Below, in pieces: positions 56,791-64,000 of a DNA stretch of 64,000 bases. Each line of letters opens with the position of its first letter. Positions within the stretch are counted from its first letter, which is position 1. Position numbers and translations under genes: made by a program. This stretch comes from Mariniphaga sediminis (GTDB taxonomy: Bacteria > Bacteroidota > Bacteroidia > Bacteroidales > Prolixibacteraceae). The notes under the pieces were generated by a model, which was not told the origin of the DNA, ran no database searches, and saw nothing but the letters and a program-made list of their open reading frames with translations. The DNA lies in contig NZ_QWET01000012.1 of assembly GCF_003573545.1 (NCBI RefSeq), positions 1 to 64,000 of the forward strand, written 5' to 3'.

Positions 56791-56850
56791 ATAGTGGAAT
56801 TAAACAACTAAAAATGCTTGATGCTTTCAATAGGCTGATTCAATACAAAA
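56791..56850 (+). repeat. Right 60-base direct repeat flanking the alpha/alpha-barrel gene
   Basis: This is the partner of 54871-54930 with nine differences. It lies 125 bases after the stop of the alpha/alpha-barrel gene and 69 bases before the stop of the octaheme cytochrome gene. No short target-site duplication or integrase is visible. Confidence 0.85.
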
Positions 56851-56918
56851 GAATGTTATGTAACACTGGTACAGTATCTGAATAAACCATCATCCGGGAC
56901 AATCACAAACCATTCAGC

Positions 56919-59159
56919 TCACTGTCCTTCTGCCATTTGTAACAGCTGAATATACTCCTGCCTTCCCGGGAATAACCGGACCAGTTCCCGGGCATATCTT
57001 TTTGCCTGTTCCCTCTTTTGTTCCTGCACATAAAAATGGGAAATGGCGTACAACAACCTTTCGTTGCCCGGATTATTTTTTAATCCTTCAAGGAAGGTAT
57101 TTTCAGCCTTCTGCTTTTCACTTTGCTGTTGGTACAAAAGCCCCAAATTGTAATAGGCCGCCGCATTTTGATGGTTCACCTGCGTACATTCCTTCAAATA
57201 GAAAACGGCAGAATCTGCTTTGTTCATTTCTGCATATAACAACCCCAGGGAATAATAAGCGTGATCATAATCCGGCTCCTGTTCCACTACTTTTTTAAGC
57301 AAAGCAGCAGCCCGCTGATTTTGATTTTGGGAATTGTAGATAATGGCCAGATTCATCCGGGCCATATTCTGATAATTATCCTTTTTCAGGGTTTCCTCAT
57401 AATATTGCTGCGCCAGCCCGGTTTGCCCCGAACGGTGATAATACTGTGCCATGTGCATTTTCTCCCCCGGAAAATCGGCATTGTTCCGGTGGTTACTAAA
57501 AAACTCTTCGTTTACTTTATTGTACTGGGTAATAATTTCTGCAGGCGAAGAAGAAATATCCATTCCAGCCAAGGCATTAAATGCTGCCAGGCGCACCACC
57601 CGTGCCGTATCGGATAGCATATGGATAAAATGCTCTTTGTTTTCCTCCGGGTTGTACATGCCCAATCCTTCTATTGCCGTGCGCCGAACTAAAAAAGACG
57701 GATGGTTGAGGGAGTTCAGCAGCACTTGTTGTGCCTGTGGTCCTCCGTAATTCTCCAGATAATACACTGCCGTGGCCTTGGCAATGTCCGGAACTGTATC
57801 AATGCTCACAAGGTGTGCAATTTCCTCCGGGGAGGATTCATGGTTGGCAGCCCGCAGCAGCACTTCCGAAAAATGAAATTCCCGCTCTTTACCATACCAT
57901 TCATTTACCCAATCCGATGCCCATTGTGCCGACTGATCATCATGACACGTATTGCAGGCATTGGGCATGTCATATTTTACGCTCAAATCGGGGCGGGGAA
58001 CACGAAAACTATGATCGGGCCGGTAATCGTTTACCATATAATGACGCCCCGGCATATGGCAACTTTCACACTGGGCGCCTTCACTCCCCGGTTCATGAAA
58101 ATGATGGGACCGGTTATCATACACCCGGAAGTCGTGGCACTGGTAGCAAAGCTGGTTTCCGGGAAGTTTTCGTTCATATGTATGCGGATCATGACAATCG
58201 GTACACCGCACGCCTTCCCGGTGCATTTTACTTTGCACGAAGGAGCCCCAAACATATACCTCATCCAGTATCTGCCCATCGGCAAAATATAAGCCGGGCC
58301 GCAAAATATCAGGACTGTATTGATCCGTCCAATGCTCGTCGTGATGAAAACGGTTGGTCAGCTGCGACCTCCTCGAATGGCAACGGGCGCAAAACTGCAT
58401 TTGCTCCTGCTGTTGTGAGTTTCGGCCTAAATAGACCGTTCCGAAAACCTCGCTGGAATCGGGATACAATTTGGAAAGTCTAACATGTTCACTGCCAGGG
58501 CCATGACACGATTCGCACGACACATTTATTTCATCCCAGGTAGTTTGATAACTTCCGGTTGCATCCGTATAATTTTTTTGCAGGTTGGTAGAATGACAAT
58601 CGGCACACATGTTATTCCAGTTTTGTGCCCCGCCGGTCCAATGCAACCACTCGCTGTGGTGAATCTCCAGTTCCGGATATAAATCGAACCACTTATTATC
58701 GCGGCTGTCCCAGGCAACATGCGTACACTGGTACCGCCCATCCGGAAATTCAATGATATATTGCTGCAAGGGATAATGTCCGAAAGTATATTTCACCTCG
58801 AAGGTATCGGGCACTCCTTCCCGGTTTTCCATTACCATATAAAAAGTGCTGTCCTTTTTAAACATCCTGTTGGTGAAACCTTTGCTTTCGAACCGTACAT
58901 TATTAAAGTCTCCCAGCACGGTTTCCTCGCCTGCAACCTGCATTGCCTTATAATGATCGGATTTTTTCCAGGCCTCATATTCCAGTTCATGGCATTCTTT
59001 ACAAGCAGCGCTACCCACAAAACGGGACTCCCGCGTTTCCGCGACAGTGGCCGTTTCTTCCTTGCCTTTTCTGACTATTCCTGCGAGCAACCAAACAATA
59101 ATGCCTAAAAATGACATAATAGACAGGACAGCGAATTTATTTCTGAAAATATTATTCAT
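56919..59159 (-). CDS. Octaheme cytochrome c with HEAT-like and TPR repeats
   Basis: A 746-residue exported or membrane-anchored cytochrome. A hydrophobic N-terminal segment (residues 8-29) is followed by a heme domain (about 45-415) with eight CxxCH motifs: CKECH, CADCH, CESCH, CARCH, CTDCH, CYQCH, CESCH and CNTCH. Next are HEAT-like repeats (VRRTAIEGLGMYN, VVRLAAFNALAGM; about 430-540), then TPR units (about 565-740). The fusion resembles TPR-multiheme proteins seen in Bacteroidota and other anaerobic respirers. Its proximity to nar and narK suggests electron transfer in nitrogen-oxide respiration, perhaps nitrite or hydroxylamine chemistry, but the order of hemes does not identify it as a known reductase. 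Confidence 0.93.
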   Translation of the reverse strand: MNNIFRNKFAVLSIMSFLGIIVWLLAGIVRKGKEETATVAETRESRFVGSAACKECHELEYEAWKKSDHYKAMQVAGEETVLGDFNNVRFESKGFTNRMFKKDSTFYMVMENREGVPDTFEVKYTFGHYPLQQYIIEFPDGRYQCTHVAWDSRDNKWFDLYPELEIHHSEWLHWTGGAQNWNNMCADCHSTNLQKNYTDATGSYQTTWDEINVSCESCHGPGSEHVRLSKLYPDSSEVFGTVYLGRNSQQQEQMQFCARCHSRRSQLTNRFHHDEHWTDQYSPDILRPGLYFADGQILDEVYVWGSFVQSKMHREGVRCTDCHDPHTYERKLPGNQLCYQCHDFRVYDNRSHHFHEPGSEGAQCESCHMPGRHYMVNDYRPDHSFRVPRPDLSVKYDMPNACNTCHDDQSAQWASDWVNEWYGKEREFHFSEVLLRAANHESSPEEIAHLVSIDTVPDIAKATAVYYLENYGGPQAQQVLLNSLNHPSFLVRRTAIEGLGMYNPEENKEHFIHMLSDTARVVRLAAFNALAGMDISSSPAEIITQYNKVNEEFFSNHRNNADFPGEKMHMAQYYHRSGQTGLAQQYYEETLKKDNYQNMARMNLAIIYNSQNQNQRAAALLKKVVEQEPDYDHAYYSLGLLYAEMNKADSAVFYLKECTQVNHQNAAAYYNLGLLYQQQSEKQKAENTFLEGLKNNPGNERLLYAISHFYVQEQKREQAKRYARELVRLFPGRQEYIQLLQMAEGQ

Positions 59160-59209
59160 GAGCCTGTTACTTCCTTTGCGAATCCTTATTCCGTTCGTTG
59201 TAAAAGCAA

Positions 59210-59914
59210 TCAGCTCGACATCGATTTTTTTACCATCTCGTCAACATGGATCCGGGTTGTATTGAGGAATGGAATTCCCAGGTATTTTTCTTCTGTAAAC
59301 ATAATGGGAAATTCGGTACAGCCCTGAATTAGCGAATCGATACCATGTTTGTCAATCATTTTCTGAACAATCCCTAGCAATTCAGTTTGGGTGCTCTCCT
59401 TAAAAATTCCTATTTCAAGTTCGGTAAAAAGCAATTCGTTAATCCGGTTAATATCATCTGAATCCGGCGAAATAACCTCAATATTGTCGCGGCCAAAAAC
59501 ATCGGAAAAGAAAGAGGCATTCATGGTAAACTTGGTACCAAACAATCCGCAGCGTTTTAGTCCGGTTTGCTTTGCCCTTGTTTTGCAGGCCTCTACAATA
59601 CTGATAAGCGGAATAGTCACCTTTTCTCTGATTTCGTCAAAAAATAAATGGGGAGTATTGGCGCTAATGACCGCAAAATCAGCTCCTGCCAATTCCAACT
59701 TTGAAATACATTCGACAATATAACCCGCCGCTCCTGTGTAATCTTTTTTTTCCAGCCGACCGATAAAGGTGGCCATATTAACACTGTACACAATAATTTC
59801 CGGGTAGTTCAGACTTCCGTTCCCGTTTAACGTATTGATCTGACTAATAATCTCCTTATAATAATCGACGGTGGCTTCCGGCCCCAATCCTCCAATAATA
59901 CCTATTGATTTCAT
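59210..59914 (-). CDS. Aspartate/glutamate racemase family protein (Thr/Cys type)
   Basis: A 234-residue PLP-independent racemase-like protein. The N-terminus IGIIGGLGPEATVDYY is the family signature. The first catalytic position reads SANTPH, with Thr87 in place of the usual Cys, while the second keeps Cys199 in GCTEFP. This Thr/Cys pair occurs in the E. coli L-aspartate/glutamate-specific racemase YgeA, so a restricted stereospecificity is likely. It lies between narK (179 bases upstream) and the octaheme cytochrome (50 bases downstream) on the same strand; no functional link to nitrate is evident. Confidence 0.9.
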   Translation of the reverse strand: MKSIGIIGGLGPEATVDYYKEIISQINTLNGNGSLNYPEIIVYSVNMATFIGRLEKKDYTGAAGYIVECISKLELAGADFAVISANTPHLFFDEIREKVTIPLISIVEACKTRAKQTGLKRCGLFGTKFTMNASFFSDVFGRDNIEVISPDSDDINRINELLFTELEIGIFKESTQTELLGIVQKMIDKHGIDSLIQGCTEFPIMFTEEKYLGIPFLNTTRIHVDEMVKKSMSS

Positions 59915-60093
59915 TTAAAAACGATTTTATACCCCTACAAACAATATCCCTAAACATCCTGTTATGTCACCTTGTTTAGTATTTAGCAGAATCTTCGAAA
60001 GCAAATGTAGAAATTAAATCCCAAACACCATTAAGACCTTTTTATCCATTTAAAAAACTCATTCTGTTTAATTTGATTTATAAACAAGTAGAC

Positions 60094-61383
60094 TCAGCGA
60101 ATTTTTTCTACCAGCCTGCTATTTCTGGCCCTCAGCAAAAAAGCCAGGATGAGCACATTTATTAAGGCCAGGATAACAAAAACCAGAAAGCCCCGGGCAT
60201 AACCAACTGCGCCAAATGCTCCTGCAATGGTTCCCATAACAGGAGGCAGGGCAAATCCGCCAAAAGCCCCCAGTCCGCCAATCCAGCCGGCAGCGCCGCC
60301 CACTGCATTCGGCACATAAACCGGTACCAGTTTAAATATTGCAGCGTTGGCAAATCCCATACCGGCAGCCAGCAATAGCACAGCAAAGACACTGCCCGGG
60401 ACAGAATGTGAAATGGAAAGTGCTGCCGTGGAAATCAGAATGGCAGTTATTGCGAGCAGGGCCACCTTCTCTCCCCCAAACCTGTCGGCTACAGACCCGC
60501 CGGGAACACGCAACACCGAAGCGAGAATGGAAAAAACTGCTGTATATAATCCTGCCTTTACCGAATTGAAACCCTGGAATTCGGCCCAATAGGTCGGGAA
60601 CCATGCCGTCAAAGCAATAAACCCGCCAAAAGTGGTAAAATACAAAGCCACAAGCGCCCAGGTATTTTTAACTTTTGCAGAAAGGAGAAGGCTGTCTTTT
60701 ATACTGCCTGCAGGAAAAATCTCCTGCCCTTTTTCCCGGGCCTTTTCTATCGCTTTAGCCTCCGGAACCCCGGCTTTTCGATATTGAAAATAATAAGCAT
60801 TTACACCGACAATCCCGTAAAGGATAGTCCCCACAAGCAAGAAGAGAAACCATGCAAAGTAAGCGGAAATAAATCCGTAGTATGTCAAAAATACGGGCAA
60901 TACCAAAGAAAAAATTCCTGGGGCAAGGTTTCCGAGACCGCCAAAGATACCCAGCGCCATACCCTGCTTATTTCGGGGAAACCAGTAAGAAGTTTGCCCG
61001 ATACCTACTGAAAAGGTGGCAATTCCGCAGCCACTTAAAAAGCCAAAAGTCAATACAAGGCCGTACATGCCTTTCATGCCATCGGGATAAGAAGTAAATA
61101 ACAGCAGGGTAACGCCGCCCAGCCCTATAACACTGAGCAGCATAAGAATCAGAAATGATTTTTTCCCTCCGTTGGTATCTACCGAAGCGCCAAAAGGAAT
61201 ACGCAACAGAGAGCCCGAAAGTGCCGGAATTGCAATTAGCAGGCCTACCAATGCGGGTGTTAAATCCATCGCTTCCTTAAACTTGACAGCTGTTGGTCCG
61301 TATAAAGCAACCGCTGCAAATCCGAAAAAAAATCCAACTGTACTGCCAGTCAGGCCTCTTCTGCTGTTTCCCCTGATATTCAT
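60094..61383 (-). CDS. narK: NarK-type nitrate/nitrite transporter
   Basis: A 429-residue major facilitator superfamily transporter with 12 predicted helices. Family motifs are present: the Arg-bearing segment IPALSGSLLRIPFGASVDTNGG in helix 2 with the following loop and the glycine-rich GLGNLAPG nitrate signature in helix 5. I start at the ATG at 61383 (MNIRGNSRRG); the longer frame from a TTG at 61413 adds ten non-conserved residues. A TAGATTTG element at 61418-61411 is a possible -7 box, though no -33 box is at the normal distance. It would import nitrate for NarGHI or exchange it for nitrite. Confidence 0.96.
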   Translation of the reverse strand: MNIRGNSRRGLTGSTVGFFFGFAAVALYGPTAVKFKEAMDLTPALVGLLIAIPALSGSLLRIPFGASVDTNGGKKSFLILMLLSVIGLGGVTLLLFTSYPDGMKGMYGLVLTFGFLSGCGIATFSVGIGQTSYWFPRNKQGMALGIFGGLGNLAPGIFSLVLPVFLTYYGFISAYFAWFLFLLVGTILYGIVGVNAYYFQYRKAGVPEAKAIEKAREKGQEIFPAGSIKDSLLLSAKVKNTWALVALYFTTFGGFIALTAWFPTYWAEFQGFNSVKAGLYTAVFSILASVLRVPGGSVADRFGGEKVALLAITAILISTAALSISHSVPGSVFAVLLLAAGMGFANAAIFKLVPVYVPNAVGGAAGWIGGLGAFGGFALPPVMGTIAGAFGAVGYARGFLVFVILALINVLILAFLLRARNSRLVEKIR

Positions 61384-61534
61384 GGTGTAAGTTTCAATAT
61401 TGGTTTCTTCCAAATCTAAATAAAGTAAAAACCAAATTTTGTAACAGATGCAACATTCCGGATAATTTGGAAAAATCGTCCATCGGTATAATTAATTTGA
61501 ATAGTTTTGCTGTAAATCAAAATTATATGACAAA

Positions 61535-62401
61535 ATGAAGAAGATAGTTTTACTTTTGGCCGCTTCTTTTGTGGCCGTTTCACTTTTTGCACAAACCGGA
61601 AAAGTTCTTGAATCCCTGGTATTTGAAAGCCAAAAGGTGAGTTATCCTGTAGAATACTCTGTTTACCTTCCACCCGACTACGATATTTCACAAAGGAGCT
61701 ACCCTGTGCTCTATCTGTTACACGGGTATTCCGACGATGAAACAGGCTGGATTCAGTTTGGCGAAGCAAATTCCATTGCCGATCGGGGAATTGAAAACGG
61801 CGATTTTCCTCCCTGCATTATTGTAATGCCTGATGGGAAAGTTTCGTGGTACGTGAACAGCCACAACGGCGATGATCCGTGGGAAGACATGTTTACCGAA
61901 GAATTTATACCACATATTGAAAAAGAATACCGCATTCGCAGCAAAAAGGAATTCAGGGCCATTGCCGGACTTTCCATGGGAGGAAACGGCGCTCTCTTGC
62001 TTTCCATGCGACACCCTGACCTGTTTTCGTCATGCGTTGCTCTCAGCGCCGGCACATTTACCGATGAAGAAATACTAACCGGTAGTGCATACGAGCGTTA
62101 TTTCGGAAATATTTTTGGTCCGAAACCGACTGACGGCAAAGTGACCGATTACTGGAAATCTTACAGTCCGCTGCACCTGCTGGAAACCGTGGATGCAGAC
62201 AAACTAAAATCCATCCGGTTTTACATTGACTGTGGCGACGATGATTTTCTTTACAAAGGCAATTCGGCTCTTCATGTAAAAATGCGCAACCTGGGTATTC
62301 CTCATGAATACCGTGTACGCGACGGTGCTCACCGATGGGAATACTGGCGCACAGGGCTATACGACGGACTAAAATTTATCTCAGAAAAATTTCACCGGTA
62401 A
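61535..62401 (+). CDS. Exported esterase of the esterase-D/feruloyl-esterase type
   Basis: A 288-residue alpha/beta hydrolase with a signal peptide (MKKIVLLLAASFVAVSLFAQ). The oxyanion region is YLLHGYSDDETGW, the nucleophile elbow GLSMGGNG (Ser147), an acid is likely in DCGDDDFLYKG and the histidine in RDGAHRWEYW. The family includes acetyl-xylan and feruloyl esterases and S-formylglutathione hydrolase-like enzymes. The signal peptide favours action on extracellular or periplasmic esters such as decorated polysaccharides. It is divergent from narK and convergent with the nitroreductase gene. Confidence 0.93.
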   Translation: MKKIVLLLAASFVAVSLFAQTGKVLESLVFESQKVSYPVEYSVYLPPDYDISQRSYPVLYLLHGYSDDETGWIQFGEANSIADRGIENGDFPPCIIVMPDGKVSWYVNSHNGDDPWEDMFTEEFIPHIEKEYRIRSKKEFRAIAGLSMGGNGALLLSMRHPDLFSSCVALSAGTFTDEEILTGSAYERYFGNIFGPKPTDGKVTDYWKSYSPLHLLETVDADKLKSIRFYIDCGDDDFLYKGNSALHVKMRNLGIPHEYRVRDGAHRWEYWRTGLYDGLKFISEKFHR

Positions 62402-62412
62402 AACCTGCCGGC

Positions 62413-62437
62413 AATTCTAAATTGAATGTGTAGAATT
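62413..62437 (+). terminator. Weak AT-rich stem-loop after the esterase gene
   Basis: AATTCTA (62413-62419) pairs with TAGAATT (62431-62437) around an 11-base loop, followed by TT and CCC. It lies 12 bases past the esterase stop, between convergent genes. The stem is short and AT-rich, so termination is only suggested. Confidence 0.3.
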
Positions 62438-62472
62438 TTCCCAGCCTTTGGGACAACCTACATGGAAAAGCG

Positions 62473-63003
62473 CTACGAATAATGCTGCTTAAATTCTTCC
62501 CAATGAACGATTTCTTCCAACTGTTTACGTTTCTTGGGAGGAATTTTTTCTTCTTCCGGATAACCTAACGGTATCATAGCTACCGGCACAATATAACCCG
62601 GAAGTTTCAATGCCTCCGCACTGCGCTGCGTATCAAAATTGCACACCCAGCAGGTCCCCAATCCCAGTTCGGCTGCCTGAAGGGTCAGGTGGTCAATGGC
62701 AATGGCAACGTCAATTTCTGCTGAATCTTTCCCGTCAATACTCCTTTTCCACGATTGCGAATGATCGGCACAGGCCAAGATAACAACCGGCGCTGTTTTA
62801 AACCAGTCGCGTTGATAAGCATTATGTAATTTGACCAAATTCTCCGTTTTTTTTATCACAATAAAATGCCATGGTTGAAAATTTACAGCCGATGGCGCCA
62901 GTCTGGCTGCCTCCAGTATTTGCAGTATTTTTTTATCATCTACAGGCGTGTCTTTATAACTCCTGACGGAATAACGGCGGTTTATAAGCTCAGCAAACTT
63001 CAT
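62473..63003 (-). CDS. Nitroreductase family FMN-dependent oxidoreductase
   Basis: A 176-residue flavoprotein. FMN-binding features are the N-terminal RRYSVRSYKDTPV, the AARLAPSAVNFQPWHFIVI segment and the C-terminal ELGLGTCWVCNFD with MIPLGYPEEEKIPPKKRK. Such enzymes reduce nitro, quinone or enone compounds using NAD(P)H. I start at the ATG at 63003 (MKFAELINRRYSVRS); the longer frame from a TTG at 63024 adds seven residues. It is convergent with the esterase gene. Confidence 0.94.
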   Translation of the reverse strand: MKFAELINRRYSVRSYKDTPVDDKKILQILEAARLAPSAVNFQPWHFIVIKKTENLVKLHNAYQRDWFKTAPVVILACADHSQSWKRSIDGKDSAEIDVAIAIDHLTLQAAELGLGTCWVCNFDTQRSAEALKLPGYIVPVAMIPLGYPEEEKIPPKKRKQLEEIVHWEEFKQHYS

Positions 63004-63145
63004 AATTTCTTCATTACAGATCAAAACCGGAAAAATATGCTTTTTTTAATAAAATCAAGATTTTTTTGTAACGATTTTCCAATCCGGTCGTCTCATTCTA
63101 TGTTCAGAATAACAAAAACTATTTTTTTAATTAAAATTGGAAACC

Positions 63146-63616
63146 ATGAAAAAATTAAATGTATTGAGTTTGTTCGTCCTTTGTTGCCTCTTTCTCCCGG
63201 CTCTTGCCAATGCCATTGATTTTAGCACTAAAATTATAAACTATGAGATAGAGGCCGTTGAAAATGTAACGCCTGATAAATCAGTTGAAAAAGTTTGGAA
63301 CCTGACCTATGAGGGCTCTGACAAACCGGTTACTGTAGTAAAGCGTAGTACTGCCAAAGGAGTTGTTTACATAGCCACTACATCTTTTTTTGAAGTATGC
63401 TACGGCTGTTCACAAAAAGGATTTGGCGTCAGGCCCATAAAGAAAACATGGAGCACTGTTCCCACCGAAATTAACGACGCCGTCCTGAATGCTGACGAAG
63501 TAAAAAGACAGGAAGTTATTACTCCCCAAAAAATAGATGACGAAAAAGCATTGGGATTAATTGCCAATTACCTGCCCAATTTACTCAACGGCAACTATAA
63601 ACACCTGTTAAACTAA
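63146..63616 (+). CDS. Exported protein of unknown function
   Basis: A 156-residue exported protein. The N-terminus MKKLNVLSLFVLCCLFLPAL with ANA-ID is a signal peptide with a probable cleavage after Ala. The mature part has a CYGCSQKGFGVRP segment (C-x2-C) in its middle and a mixed alpha/beta look. I do not recognise a family. I start at the ATG at 63146; the longer frame starts with TTG at 63137. It is divergent from the nitroreductase gene. Its C-x2-C could bind metal or form a disulfide. Confidence 0.8.
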   Translation: MKKLNVLSLFVLCCLFLPALANAIDFSTKIINYEIEAVENVTPDKSVEKVWNLTYEGSDKPVTVVKRSTAKGVVYIATTSFFEVCYGCSQKGFGVRPIKKTWSTVPTEINDAVLNADEVKRQEVITPQKIDDEKALGLIANYLPNLLNGNYKHLLN

Positions 63617-63820
63617 AAATCCAGGTTATAATCTGAAAGTAACAGGGTAACCAGAAAAACGGGCCATAGCCAAAATCCTGCCTGAACAAGGGCAAAATTC
63701 ATAGCAGGAAATGACGTAAAAAAACGGGGAAGTTAGCAGGCATAAAAGTAACCAGACTGAGTATCAGACACGAGTAAAGAACATAAAATACTTAGAAAAG
63801 AAAGATTCTTCCAGAGCATT

Positions 63821-64000
63821 TTATGTACCGGAAAAGGGAAAATGAAAAAATTTGTAATCTGCTGAAAACTTCCCCGGCCCGTTTACCAGCAGAAAAATAA
63901 GCAACATGGCCATGGCAAAATCCGTACGGGCAGCATGGGCCATAAACCAGAATCCTTCATTCAGCAGAATGGGGATTTTTGTTGTAATCAGGGCTGTTGC
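63821..64000 (-). CDS. DoxX family protein, C-terminal part (runs off the window)
   Basis: An open frame of 59 codons enters from the right edge and ends with TAA at 63821. It encodes a hydrophobic C-terminus with FWFMAHAARTDFAMAMLLIF and VNGPGKFSADYKF, where the GPGKFS-D motif after the last helix is the DoxX/SURF4 hallmark. DoxX proteins are small four-helix membrane proteins linked to redox and thiol stress. The N-terminal part and start lie outside the window. Confidence 0.75.
   Translation of the reverse strand, partial: ATALITTKIPILLNEGFWFMAHAARTDFAMAMLLIFLLVNGPGKFSADYKFFHFPFSGT

Noticed and set aside
57731-58483. 250-codon open frame on the plus strand
   Set aside because: It is antisense to the octaheme cytochrome gene; its composition reflects the complementary heme-region codons.
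63613-63702. 29-codon hydrophobic minus-strand frame (a possible small membrane peptide)
   Set aside because: It overlaps the 3' end of the plus-strand gene, has no supporting ribosome-binding site, and could arise by chance.
1-64000. CRISPR arrays, tRNA or rRNA genes, insertion sequences
   Set aside because: No regular spaced repeats, cloverleaf or ribosomal sequences, and no transposase or integrase frame were seen on reading both strands.

Overview
The window reads as chromosomal DNA of a Bacteroidota bacterium. Direct signs are SusC/SusD outer-membrane proteins with an ECF sigma/FecR pair, a C-terminal type IX secretion sorting domain, families typical of the phylum (DUF4301, DUF2141, DUF6448, PycTM), and promoters of the (T/A)TTG-N19-TAnnTTTG type. 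A marine or sediment Marinilabiliales-like organism is my guess, no more. I see no rRNA, tRNA, CRISPR array, integrase or transposase. Most genes lie on the minus strand.

Layout. 1-1000: two small Cys-rich proteins of unknown role. 1167-17288: a carbohydrate-uptake locus, transcribed leftwards: ECF sigma, FecR anti-sigma, SusC with an STN signalling domain, SusD, then two nearly identical three-domain secreted proteins (DUF1080 + TIM-barrel + beta-propeller) flanking an acetamidase/formamidase, a DUF1097 membrane protein and a Gfo/Idh/MocA oxidoreductase. The DUF1080 plus oxidoreductase pairing fits 3-keto-glycoside chemistry. 17423-23250: scattered genes (lipoprotein esterase, TPR protein, DUF4301, YhcC-type radical SAM, short TetR). 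23459-31848: an RND efflux operon (divergent TetR-like protein, TolC with an extra N-terminal domain, adaptor, permease, DUF2141) with its TetR repressor upstream. 31903-38713: a tight four-gene operon of a membrane class III nucleotide cyclase with altered substrate residues, an HD domain fused to a Pycsar-type PycTM effector, a 1185-residue exported protein (degenerate phosphoesterase + kinase-like middle + Omp85-like barrel), and a secreted histidine phosphatase. 38858-41000: DUF6448 protein, a frameshifted AraC regulator and a ferredoxin. 41356-54764: one long leftward run for nitrate respiration (diheme cytochrome, NarGHJI), molybdopterin synthesis (MoaA, MoaD, MoeB-rhodanese, MoaE), a MOSC protein and, 3 bases on, a type IX secreted protein. 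54998-56665: a lone plus-strand Tat-type secreted alpha/alpha-barrel protein flanked by 60-base direct repeats. 56919-61383: octaheme/TPR cytochrome, Asp/Glu racemase-like protein, NarK. 61535-64000: secreted esterase, nitroreductase, unknown secreted protein and the C-terminus of a DoxX protein.

The strongest new observation is a small regulon readable from the DNA. The same 20-base imperfect palindrome sits between the -33 and -7 boxes of the efflux promoter and the cyclase-operon promoter (the two copies are identical), and a 16/20 version occupies the same place in front of the TetR gene. One TetR repressor therefore probably controls itself, the efflux pump and the cyclase/HD-PycTM/Omp85-fusion/phosphatase operon. 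This joins a Pycsar-like nucleotide-signalling pair to drug efflux and envelope functions rather than presenting it as a free-standing anti-phage unit.
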